Shown here: positions 8,356 through 16,950 of the stretch, piece by piece
How the letters are laid out: each line of letters opens with the position of its first letter
Position numbering within the stretch: the stretch's first letter is position 1
NCBI GenBank assembly: GCA_002163245.1
Contig: MAAL01000050.1
Span: forward strand, 1 to 64,000
DNA: 64,000 nucleotides
Reading direction: 5' to 3'
From: Gammaproteobacteria bacterium 42_54_T18
GTDB lineage: Bacteria; Pseudomonadota; Gammaproteobacteria; Pseudomonadales; Ketobacteraceae
Position numbers and translations under genes: made by a program
The notes under the pieces: model-generated
Told to the model about the DNA's origin: nothing
Databases searched by the model: none
What the model saw: the letters and a program-made list of their open reading frames with translations, nothing else

Positions 8356-9289
8356 GTGGAAAAAGTATTTATCAAACAAGGCCGAGTAGTGATGGCCATT
8401 CTGAGTGTTTTGTTAGTATTGACATCCATAAGCATTTTTTGGAATGTTGACGCTGCCAATAAATCTACGCAGCATGGTCGCGCAAATGAAGGCGGCGGTG
8501 TAGAGGTTTTGATAAAAGTTAGTGAGGATGACTTAAACGGTAATCAACACTTGGTTGGAAACAAAAAAACTATTGGCTTTGATATTTATACTTTATTACC
8601 TTCTCTTCAAGGAGTGGAGATCCCCTCTGATTTTTTCGCTAGATGCTGAAGGCAACCTTATTAAGGATGTGAATGTTCAATTGTATTTTGACGTATTGCT
8701 AAGTGCGATAAGTGATCTTAATGATCCGAAACAGATACATAGGATTGCAAAAAATGATTTGGAAGCAAAGCTGTCTAAACAGGCATATCTGCAAGCAATA
8801 GACCTTTGGGAGCGTTATAACACTTATGCAGATACAATGAATAATGCAGTGTATGAATTAAAACCCTCTTATTCAGGTGAAGAAAAACCAGAAAAATACA
8901 TAGAACAGATTGTTTTATTGTTCGATCGAAAGCATGAACTTCAAAAACAAATCTTGCCGGATATAAAAGGCTGGTTTGCGTCTGACAATGAATATGATCG
9001 TGATCAGTTAGAAAAGGTTTTTGAATATTTAGACGGCGAGAAAGAGTTGGTTAGCGAGACTGCACAGCAGACAAAGGGCCTAGATGAAGTGTTTTTTAAG
9101 ATGGAGCAATACCAAAAGGAATATGAAAGTAATCGTAACGATGTTTTAGCTCATCAAGGTCTAAGTGCGGTGGATAAAAGGGAAGAACTTCAGAGATTGA
9201 GAGAAAAGTATTATGAGCCTGGAACAGCGAAATACGCCCAGCAGAAGTTAAAAGATATGGAAGCTAGAGTGATGCCACCTACAAAATGA
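8356..9289 (+). pseudogene. lifO: Lipase foldase (Lif/LipB), frameshifted
   Basis: A GTG start directly follows the lipase stop codon. The first frame encodes an N-terminal membrane anchor (AILSVLLVLTSISIFW) and reads to EIPSDFFARC before a stop at about 8649. The homologous chain continues in another frame: FSLDAEGNLIKDVNVQLYFD and onward to MPPTK. NVQLYFDVLLSAI corresponds to the foldase RxxFDxxLSA signature, and the rest is the long helical arm. The break lies in the T6 run at 8631-8636; removing one T gives DFSLDAEG. Unless the frame is bypassed or the base is a sequencing error, the lipase lacks its foldase. Confidence 0.85.
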
Positions 9290-9359
9290 ATTGTTGGCCT
9301 GTTAGTGAAGGGGGCTACACTCACACTGAATGCCTCATGTATCAAACTCAGATTCGTTG

Positions 9360-10787
9360 TTACTCGCTTATAGAGCTTACGGTAATAAAGTGTGTAGCCA
9401 TTTCTGGATCAGAGGTTAACGATAGAATCTGACGGTGTGCATCCCAATCATAGCTCCAGCGCCCCTGTGGATCGGAGCTACTAATGCGCCAACCATTCGG
9501 ATAATGTCGATCCGGCAAATGAATCTCCGTTGGCCCTATAACGCCATCTTTCTCTGCAAATTCAAGGGAGAATATCTTGGTATCAAAATCAAATGAAAAA
9601 GCAATGGGTTGACCGGCTATCGCTCTAGGGTAGGGGCGAACAAGGTGGTCCACTTTGGGTGTCTCTTTACGATCCTCATCTAACAGCCCCCAACCACCAG
9701 GATCGTTTGACCAGTAGGCCCAACCACTTCCCATCATATCGAACATGTTCAGGGTATCATTCAAATAATCCCTGAATCCCTTAACATGATCACTCCCTCC
9801 GAACTCACCAACGATCATAGGCACCTTATGGCTGTTGAGTTCCTTTACGCGGTTTCTATTCCAATCACGCATATTTAATTTATCTGTAAGATTGTATGGA
9901 ACGCCTTCATGTAATGTCAGCGGGTATGAATGCGGTGCATATACTAGGCGCTTATCGCCCTCTCTTACGTCATCGATAGGAGGTAATTTTGACGCAAAAC
10001 CAAAGTTAATACCGAGTGATTGTGGCTCATAAAAAATCCACTTATCATTATCGATTTCTCTTATTGCAGGTATTAAACGATCATAAAAATCCTTTAGTCG
10101 CGTTTCTTCAAAGGTAAACGTTATGGCAGACAGTAGATCGCCAGGATAGGGCTCATTCATCATGTCATAACCAATCACCCCTGGATTATCTTTAAAACGC
10201 TCGGCGACTTTCTGCCATGATTGAATATAGTGGTCTTGTAGATATTGATAGTTGCTATAACCCCAAAAATTCAAAAAAGCGGCCACAACCTGAGGGTCTA
10301 TATAAGAAATCCACCATGGCAAATCATCGGGGAACGTCAACGCAAAATTATCCATTAGGCTCAACTCTGTAGCCCATTCAGGTGCACCATTACCATCTAC
10401 CTTGTGCCCATAAACATCTTGATGCATGTCCAACATGACATGAACCCCGCGGGAGGTGTACCAATTTACCCGCTCTTCAACGGCATCGAGATACGATTCA
10501 TCAAAAACACCGCGCTCTGGCTCAATGCCATCCCAAAAAATAAGAAAGCGAACGAAATTAAAGCCCCATTCCACCGCTTCTTGTTCCACATCAGCCTCTG
10601 TTATCCAGGGTAAGTGACCTTCAGAATGTTTTGCGCTACTACTGGAATTTATTCCATGTAATATTAAAGCGCGCCCCTGGTTATCGGTAATGTACTGAGT
10701 TGATGTCGGCTTCTGCCAGCAGCCTGACAAGGCGAAGAAGCCAACGATTGAAAAGATCTTTAGCATATTTGAGGTTGTTTTTATCAT
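9360..10787 (-). CDS. GH5 endoglycoceramidase-like glycoside hydrolase, lipoprotein
   Basis: From the ATG at 10787 the protein has 475 residues; an in-frame GTG at 10802 is the alternative start. The lipobox LSGC (C23) predicts an acylated exported enzyme. The GH5 barrel shows LHGINSSSSAKHSEGHLPW, MLDMHQDVYG, the acid/base motif YDMMNEPYPG (E212) and the nucleophile motif VGEFGG (E328), followed by a C-terminal beta domain. The MLDMHQD and MNEPYPG forms and the beta extension resemble endoglycoceramidases, which release the glycan from glycosphingolipids, more than cellulases. That fits the lipid-degrading neighbourhood. The exact substrate is an inference. It is convergent with the lipase operon. 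Confidence 0.8.
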   Translation of the reverse strand: MIKTTSNMLKIFSIVGFFALSGCWQKPTSTQYITDNQGRALILHGINSSSSAKHSEGHLPWITEADVEQEAVEWGFNFVRFLIFWDGIEPERGVFDESYLDAVEERVNWYTSRGVHVMLDMHQDVYGHKVDGNGAPEWATELSLMDNFALTFPDDLPWWISYIDPQVVAAFLNFWGYSNYQYLQDHYIQSWQKVAERFKDNPGVIGYDMMNEPYPGDLLSAITFTFEETRLKDFYDRLIPAIREIDNDKWIFYEPQSLGINFGFASKLPPIDDVREGDKRLVYAPHSYPLTLHEGVPYNLTDKLNMRDWNRNRVKELNSHKVPMIVGEFGGSDHVKGFRDYLNDTLNMFDMMGSGWAYWSNDPGGWGLLDEDRKETPKVDHLVRPYPRAIAGQPIAFSFDFDTKIFSLEFAEKDGVIGPTEIHLPDRHYPNGWRISSSDPQGRWSYDWDAHRQILSLTSDPEMATHFITVSSISE

Positions 10788-10958
10788 TATACTCAATCTC
10801 ACTTTTAGTCTTTATTATAATTATTGTGGCTGCGGCCAGTCTTTTTTATAGCTTATTCAGTGGGCCTTGCAGTGGTACAGTAGTACCAAAATAATATAAT
10901 GACAATAGCTTTATAACGTAAGATTAAGAACCGAACATAGAACTCGCTGCTACAGCAT

Positions 10959-11150
10959 TCAAAATTCTGAATCCGCCGAAGGTGGCTCATCAAGAAAATC
11001 CAACGCGTCTTTCCCGTAGCGTTTTTTATTTAACCAAGAAGCGGCCTTGGCGGCCCGGTTCAAAAGTGGGTTCTTGTGTTTTTTTAACATAAATCGCGCT
11101 ACGCTAAACCCCATCTCTGCTTTAGTGGCTTCAAGTTTTTTCTTAATCAT
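10959..11150 (-). CDS. Small basic protein of unknown function, coupled to the Mo-enzyme gene
   Basis: This 63-codon ORF overlaps the stop of the molybdopterin gene as TAATG, so it may be translationally coupled. The product is lysine/arginine-rich and probably helical (ARFMLKKHKNPLLNRAAKAA), with an acidic proline-containing tail (LDFLDEPPSADSEF). No signal peptide, metal motif or known family was recognised. Its position suggests a role with the oxidoreductase, or simply carriage in the same operon. Short length and lack of a known family limit confidence that it is a gene. Confidence 0.5.
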   Translation of the reverse strand: MIKKKLEATKAEMGFSVARFMLKKHKNPLLNRAAKAASWLNKKRYGKDALDFLDEPPSADSEF

Positions 11151-13328
11151 TATGACAATCCCGCCATGCCAATATATTCCCGACTTTCTGTGCGCGGATA
11201 AATCTTACAGGGCACGCCTTTGAGGTGTGGAATACCTTGTTCTCTATCGAGGTATTCGTCGGTGTCTGGAACAATAATACCGTCGTTGTGTTCGAAGGCG
11301 CCCAGGTCTTTTTCTTCTGGCAACCACCATCCATGGGGAACGCGAATTAACCCTGGCGGGATGTCGTCGCGAATAAGCACCAGCATATGAATCTTGCCTG
11401 CGACACTTTCGATTGTGGCCCATTCGCCGTTGGTTAATCCATATTTTTCAGCGTCGGCTGCGTTGATAAAGGTTCGGGGGACCTTGTTGCCTTTTCGTAG
11501 GGCTTTGGTATGGCGTTGACTGGATTGGAAAAACTGTGGCTCTCTAATACCGACAAAAAACTTTAAGGGGTATTCTTCGCAGGGCTCTGGCACGTTACGA
11601 TAGTAAGGGAGAGGGTCACAACCAAGCTCTTCTAATACGGATGAATAAAGCTCTACCTTTCCACTCGGGGTGGCGAATCCGGTTTTTTTGTAGTTGTAAT
11701 GTTTGTATTCGGCAATTAGCATTTTATAACTATCTCTGAACTCGTTGAATGACAGGCCAAGGGGTTGCAAGCGATAGTCGAATAAATCAGTGATGGTTTG
11801 CCAAGGGAAGTGTTTTTCCAGCCCCATACGATCGGCTAACTGCTTCAAAAAATAATAGACATTTTTACACTCCCCTGGAGGCTCATATAGCTGATGGGAA
11901 GATTGCAGCATGGTCGCCCACTCATAACTGTCCATTAGATTTGGACGTTCAAGCCAGGTATCTCCAGGTAACACGTAGTCGCAAAGGTTGGCAGTGGGGG
12001 TCATAAATAATTCGAAGCTGACATTTAAGTCTTGATTCATCATCGCTTTTTTTATCAACGTTTGATTGCCATACCCCATCAGGGCATTATTGGCGATACT
12101 AATAAATGCTTTCACTGGATACGGATCGCCATAGGCCATGGCTCTGAAGGTAGGTGAGGGTACCGCCATATTAGTGCCTTTGACGATGTTGGGGTATTTA
12201 ATACCAAAAACACGTTCACTGTGTTCGCTGAGTAAATCTGCCGCTTTAAAAGTAAACGCCGGGTGTTTGTCATAACCCAGCTGTTTCTTTTTTTGTTCGT
12301 CGGTGAGAATGTCGTTCAGTTCGATTTGCGATTCCGTCACGATATTGGGGTTCATGCCCATCAGCATTTCACCGCCAGGGGCGTCGAGGTTACCGGTTAT
12401 CGCACGTAATATGCTGATGGCACGAATGGCAGATGTGCTACTTACGTGTTGATCAGTAATTGGGGACCAGGGAATGATGGCACTTGAGGCGTTGGCATAC
12501 ATTCGGGCACTTTCGGCAATTTGGTGTTCGGGAACCCCGGTAATACGAGAGACTTTATCTAGAGTGAAATCATTTCGCAGCCGTTGTTTTAATGCATCAA
12601 AACCTACGGTCCAGTTTTTTACAAAAGATTTGTCGTAAAGTTCTTCCTCAATAATGACACTCAGCCAGCCCATACAGAGGGCCCCGTCGGTACCCGGGTT
12701 AAGGGTCAGGTGGATATCTGCGCGTTCTGCGGTATGACTTACGCGGGGGTCAAAACAGATAAGTTTAGCGCCACGCTTTTCTGCTAAACGTAAACGAATG
12801 TATTCCCAAACCCAGGATTGATTGTGAGGGTTGTGCCCCATAATTACGACACACTGCGTGTTTTCAAAATCCGGCAGGGGCATCCAGCCGTAAGTTAAGC
12901 GATTAATAGCAGCGGTGTTTCCCAAGCACAGTGCAACGGGAGAGATATAGTTGGGAGCGCCGAGTAAGTTCATTAAACGTCGCGTCATACCTGATTCGGT
13001 AGAGGAATTCCACGGCCCGCTGCTTACCGCTAACCCCTCGGGGCCGTATTGATGAATCACTGCTTTGAGCTTTTCAGCGATTTCATCCATCGCTTGCGGC
13101 CAGCTTATTTCTTGCCATTTACCTTCCCCACGTTCACCAATGCGCTTTAATGGCTTGGTCAGGCGATTGGGATGGTCAAACACTTCATGGGCCAATTTAC
13201 CCTTTGCGCAAATAGCACCGGGAGCCAGGGGGTGGTCAAAATCACCTTCTAAGGTGAACCGGCTTTCGTGTGGCCACTAGCTGACAGGCTATATCACAGG
13301 TTGCGCAATTGACGTGTTTAGTTTCCAT
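11150..13328 (-). pseudogene. Molybdopterin oxidoreductase, frameshifted after the Fe-S motif
   Basis: The true start is the ATG at 13328. It encodes METKHVNCATCDIACQLVAT, whose CxxCxxxC supplies three [4Fe-4S] ligands. The frame then shifts at about 13263-13271 and stops. In the other frame the protein resumes as ESRFTLEGDFDHPLAPGAICAKGK, with the fourth Cys in ICAKG. It continues for 680 residues through the molybdopterin (GPWNSSTESGMTRRLMNLLG) and molydopterin-dinucleotide-binding domains to GMAGLS. Cys in VALCLGNTA is a candidate Mo ligand. One inserted base or two deleted bases explains the break. The main ORF from 13195 lacks three Fe-S cysteines and would be inactive. The family is DMSO-reductase-type; the substrate is unknown. 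It is divergent from tetR. Confidence 0.85.
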
Positions 13329-13416
13329 TATTTTCACCGAGAGGGTTGTGGTGGGTGCTGTGTGGGCGTGATAAATCAGCGCTTCAGTGAAAACTGTAAC
13401 AAGTCATATAGAGAGT

Positions 13417-13455
13417 ATTTACCATTTGTGGCCAATCATTTACCTTTTGTTGCCA
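13417..13455. promoter_or_regulatory. Direct repeat with 21-bp period, candidate AraC-family site
   Basis: ATTTACCATTTGTGGCCA (13417-13434) and ATTTACCTTTTGTTGCCA (13438-13455) differ at two of 18 positions and repeat at exactly 21 bp, two helical turns. AraC/XylS regulators typically bind such direct repeats. The site lies in the divergent promoter region of the Mo-enzyme and tetR genes. The AraC gene at 15919 is the nearest candidate binder. Confidence 0.55.
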
Positions 13456-13502
13456 TATTGCTTTGGTGCTACCTCTAACCTTAGTGAAAATGATTGTAGT
13501 TG

Positions 13503-13529
13503 ACTGATCAGTGTAAAAAGAATTACACT
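13503..13529. promoter_or_regulatory. Overlapping palindromes upstream of tetR, candidate autoregulatory operator
   Basis: ACTGATCAGT (13503-13512) is a perfect 10-bp palindrome. It overlaps an inverted repeat with arms AGTGTAA (13510-13516) and TTACACT (13523-13529). The block ends 6 nt before the preferred tetR start codon, a position where a TetR protein would block its own expression. Confidence 0.5.
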
Positions 13530-13535
13530 AAAAAT

Positions 13536-14105
13536 ATGACTAGACCTAAGCAATTTGATGAACAAGAAGTATTAAGCCTGGCCGGAGATATCTTCTGGCG
13601 TCAGGGCTATAGTAATACCTCGCTTACGCAACTTGAAAAGCATTTAGGGATTGGTCGTAAAAGCCTTTACGATACATTTGGTGATAAACAGAAATTATTC
13701 TTACGTGTTTTGGATAATTACTTAATGACTCCATACCCGATTGCTTCTGAGTCTGCGTCTTGGCCGGAGCTTCAAGCGATGTTTCATGGCGGTCCGCCTT
13801 ATGATGAAAAATACCGAGCCTGCTTGTTTGTAAATACAATTCAAGAGTTTGGGATGGATTTAGAAGGTGAAGTTAAAAAGCGTATTAAACAACACTTACA
13901 ACGTTTGGATCGTTGTTTTTCCCGTGCGCTCGAAAATGCACGTAAAAATAATCAAATTGCTGAAGTTGATATTAGCTTAATGGCAAAATATTTAACCGCA
14001 AGTTTGCAGTCACTGTCGATTATGTCAAAGGGAGGGTGTAGCCATGAAGAATTACATGCTATTGCAGATACAGCGTTGAGCGTTATCGAAGAAATCGTGA
14101 TATAA
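13536..14105 (+). CDS. TetR family transcriptional regulator
   Basis: From the ATG at 13536 the protein has 189 residues: MTRPKQFDEQEVLSLAGDIF, then the TetR helix-turn-helix (YSNTSLTQLEKHLGIGRKSLYDTFGDKQKLF), then a ligand-binding helical domain with CLFVNTIQEFG resembling TetR_C_33-type proteins. A TTG at 13500 would add 12 residues but overlaps the operator-like palindromes, so the ATG is preferred. It precedes two MBL-fold genes in the same direction and probably controls them and itself. A half-similar sequence (CACTGATCGTTG) lies at about 14124, ahead of the next gene. Confidence 0.85.
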   Translation: MTRPKQFDEQEVLSLAGDIFWRQGYSNTSLTQLEKHLGIGRKSLYDTFGDKQKLFLRVLDNYLMTPYPIASESASWPELQAMFHGGPPYDEKYRACLFVNTIQEFGMDLEGEVKKRIKQHLQRLDRCFSRALENARKNNQIAEVDISLMAKYLTASLQSLSIMSKGGCSHEELHAIADTALSVIEEIVI

Positions 14106-14157
14106 AAAATTTAATCAATTTTGCACTGATCGTTGTAATAAGAGAGAGGTAATGAAA

Positions 14158-15093
14158 ATGAAAGCATATTTAAGTAAGTCACTTGTAATTAGCTTGTTGG
14201 CACTGTGTATAGTGGGGTGCAGTAGTGTGCCTGTATATATGATTTCTTGGCAGGCAGAAAGCTATTTTGTAACGCCTGATACTGAAGGGAAAAAGTGGGA
14301 GTCTTTAGGGAATGGGTTGTATTCGTATCAGCACTGGATAGATCGTTCGTTAATCATCGATACGCCTGAAGGCATTGTTGTTATTGAGTCGTTTAACGAA
14401 GAGATGGCGGGTGAATTAAAGCAAATATTGGATGAAAAATTTCCAGGTAAGCCCGTTAAACTCTTAGTTTATTCTCATCAACACTTAGATCATACGAGAG
14501 GAGGGCATGTTCTTAAACCCTTAGAAGTGATTGCTCATAAAAATACGCGTTGGCATTTCGATCATTATTCTGATGATGAGGTATTAAATCCAACGCGTTA
14601 TATCGATGGTAGTACTACCATGATATTCGGGCAACACAGAGTAGAGTTTATTGATTTTGAACACGGTCATGCTGAACACCTATATGGCTTTTATATTGCT
14701 GAAGAAAAATTGTTGTACGGCCCTGATTTGGCGTTTTGTGAAGCGTTATTCCCATTTGGCTTTCCAGATTTTAATCATTATGGACATGTAGAGGCACTAG
14801 ATCAGGCCGCGAATTTAGATTTTGACCGGTTTATATCAAGTCATTTTAATAGTGGTGATAAGTCCTGTGTGACTGGAACAAGAGACTTCTTTAACGATAC
14901 AAGAGAAGCTGTTTTGAACGGATTTGAGGAACATGGTTTACCGAGCGATAACGGTACCGCAAAATGGTTTCGCTCAATAATTGGCGATACCAAAGATGCA
15001 TTGGATGACAAATATGGTGACTGGCATGGGTACGACGAGATGAGCCTGCCGTTTATATTGCGTCAAGCTTCAGGGGCTTATCTTGGTTTTTAG
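14158..15093 (+). CDS. MBL-fold metallohydrolase, predicted lipoprotein
   Basis: The ATG at 14158 is preferred to the one at 14152 because GAGG ends 8 nt before it. The protein has 311 residues, with a signal peptide and lipobox IVGC. The metal-binding signature is HQHLDH (in YSHQHLDHTRGG), with a later FEHGHAEH and a Asp in LLYGPDLAF, so the dinuclear site looks complete. Family members hydrolyse lactones, esters, thioesters or lactams; the substrate here is unknown. The protein probably sits on the periplasmic side of a membrane. The gene lies 52 nt after tetR in an apparent operon and is followed by a second, metal-less MBL-like gene. Confidence 0.82.
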   Translation: MKAYLSKSLVISLLALCIVGCSSVPVYMISWQAESYFVTPDTEGKKWESLGNGLYSYQHWIDRSLIIDTPEGIVVIESFNEEMAGELKQILDEKFPGKPVKLLVYSHQHLDHTRGGHVLKPLEVIAHKNTRWHFDHYSDDEVLNPTRYIDGSTTMIFGQHRVEFIDFEHGHAEHLYGFYIAEEKLLYGPDLAFCEALFPFGFPDFNHYGHVEALDQAANLDFDRFISSHFNSGDKSCVTGTRDFFNDTREAVLNGFEEHGLPSDNGTAKWFRSIIGDTKDALDDKYGDWHGYDEMSLPFILRQASGAYLGF

Positions 15094-15167
15094 AGACGCT
15101 AAGCTATGCTTCAGACGTTTAATGGGTCTTAAATTTAGGTGTTTTTAATCATTAACAAGGAATTATT

Positions 15168-15884
15168 ATGAGTCAAACATTCCCACCATCAACTTTTCAT
15201 GGCCCTATTAAAGAGGTATTCCCTGATGTATTTTATGTACAGGGAACGGTGAAGATGGGGCCGGCGGTACAAATCACACGAAGCATGGTAATCATTAGGG
15301 AAAATGGCGAATTGTCATTGATAAATGCAATACGTCTTGGGTCAGAAGGTGAAGCTGAACTTGAAAAGTTGGGTCAGGTTAAGCATCTGCTCAAGATTGG
15401 TTCTCACGGGATGGATAACCCTTATTATATTGATAAATACCAACCTAAAGTTTGGTCGAGAAAGGAGGTTGGATTAGGGTATGAACCTGATGTCATGATA
15501 GAAGAAAACGGCGAGTTACCTTTTGGTAATGCGACCGTGTTTAAATTTCAGAATGCGACATCTCCAGAGTTTCCTATTCTATTGGGTCGAGAAGGTGGGA
15601 TTTTAATTACGTGTGATAGCGTGCAGAACTGGAGTAAAAAAGATCTTAAGATAGGTTCATTTATAGGTGGGATCGTCACACGGCTTTTGGGGTTTCTTGG
15701 CCCTGCCAAAATTGGTCCAATGTGGTTGAAGACCGTTACACCTGAAGCAGGGCCGAATCTCTCTTTCGATTTCGAAAGGCTGCTTGCGTTGGATTTTAAG
15801 CACCTGTTGAGTGGCCATGGTAGCCCTTTACTTGGTGATGCAAAAAATACGTTGGAAAAACAGGTTAGAAAGGTTACGTTCTAG
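15168..15884 (+). CDS. MBL-fold-like protein lacking the usual metal motif
   Basis: The 238-residue cytoplasmic protein has an MBL-like course: EVFPDVFYVQGTVKMG at the start, GGILITCDSVQNW in the middle, and HLLSGHGSPLLGDA at the end. At the place of HxHxDH it reads GSHGMDNPYYIDKY, so most zinc ligands are absent. It may be a metal-independent or single-metal relative (DUF4336-like). AAGGA lies 8 nt before the start. It follows the MBL lipoprotein gene by 74 nt and is probably co-regulated. Its function is unknown. Confidence 0.65.
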   Translation: MSQTFPPSTFHGPIKEVFPDVFYVQGTVKMGPAVQITRSMVIIRENGELSLINAIRLGSEGEAELEKLGQVKHLLKIGSHGMDNPYYIDKYQPKVWSRKEVGLGYEPDVMIEENGELPFGNATVFKFQNATSPEFPILLGREGGILITCDSVQNWSKKDLKIGSFIGGIVTRLLGFLGPAKIGPMWLKTVTPEAGPNLSFDFERLLALDFKHLLSGHGSPLLGDAKNTLEKQVRKVTF

Positions 15885-15918
15885 AAAGGTATTTATCAAA
15901 GTAATTCCGGTGAGGTCA

Positions 15919-16926
15919 ATGCAAAAACTGCACAACAGCCCTTATGTGAGTAATAGTTTTCTTAACCAGTTTGCGGAAGTGGTGTTGGAGCGTGGAGGGA
16001 AGCTGGACACGTTGTGTGCCCGTGTTGATCTGCCGGTGGAGATGGTGGTGGGGCCAAATCAATTGGTCCCCTTTGACAAATTTATTGCATTATTGGAGGT
16101 GGCAGCGGAGCAATTACATTATCCCGATATATCTTTGGGTTTAGCACAAAAGCAGGATATTGCGGTGCTTGGCCCCATGTCAGTATTGTTATCGAAATGT
16201 GAAAACTTTGCTGACGCCCTCAGTAATATCATGCAATACCTGGAAGTACTGGTGTCCGGCTTTACCTTCTCACTTAATATGAAAGAAAATTTCATCGAGC
16301 TGAAATGTAATGTTGATCTTCCAGAGTTATATCCTCGACAGCAGTTTCAGAATTATTTACTGGCAAGTACGGTTTCTTTGAGTCGCGAATTGGTAGGCTG
16401 GAAGTATCCGTTGCGTGGATGTTTTTTTACCAGGAATGAGCCAGATCCAGAACAACAAGCCAAGCTAGCGCAGTTTTTTGGTTGCCCAGTAGCATTTGGT
16501 GCCGATGCGTTATGTCTAACGATGGATAAAGCGATTCTATTGGAGCCTGTTGATAATATTGCCAAGATGATTGGTGCCCGTATTTATTCTCTCGAAAGTT
16601 CTAAGCAAGATATATTGGAGCGACTGACTCATGTTATCGTTTTTTGTTTAGCCAGCGGTGATGCGAATTTAGAGACGGTGGCAAAAACCATGGGATATTC
16701 TCGTCGTACATTAAATAGGCGCTTAAGTGCCGCAGGTATATCTTTTAGTACAACGTTAAATTCGGTGAGGTATTCCCAGGCCTGTCGTTACCTCAATAGC
16801 ACGCACTATAAAATAAGTGATATAGCAGCGCTATTGGGTTATACCAACCAAAGTGCTTTTACCCGTAGTTATATTCGTTGGTGTGGAATGACACCCAGTG
16901 AATACAGGGCGACATTAGTAACCTAA
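15919..16926 (+). CDS. AraC family transcriptional regulator
   Basis: From the ATG at 15919 the protein has 335 residues. A longer reading from 15811 overlaps the preceding gene and is unlikely. The N-terminal arabinose-binding-type domain (FDKFIALLEVAAEQLHYPD, then LGPMSVLLSKCENFADALSN) is followed by an AraC helix-turn-helix pair (ANLETVAKTMGYSRRTLNRR and ISDIAALLGYTNQSAFTRSY). It lies after the MBL genes and converges with the RND exporter. It is a candidate binder of the 21-bp-period repeat at 13417, which is an inference from proximity. Confidence 0.85.
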   Translation: MQKLHNSPYVSNSFLNQFAEVVLERGGKLDTLCARVDLPVEMVVGPNQLVPFDKFIALLEVAAEQLHYPDISLGLAQKQDIAVLGPMSVLLSKCENFADALSNIMQYLEVLVSGFTFSLNMKENFIELKCNVDLPELYPRQQFQNYLLASTVSLSRELVGWKYPLRGCFFTRNEPDPEQQAKLAQFFGCPVAFGADALCLTMDKAILLEPVDNIAKMIGARIYSLESSKQDILERLTHVIVFCLASGDANLETVAKTMGYSRRTLNRRLSAAGISFSTTLNSVRYSQACRYLNSTHYKISDIAALLGYTNQSAFTRSYIRWCGMTPSEYRATLVT

Positions 16927-16950
16927 TGCAACCTAAAGCAAAGTGTCATT

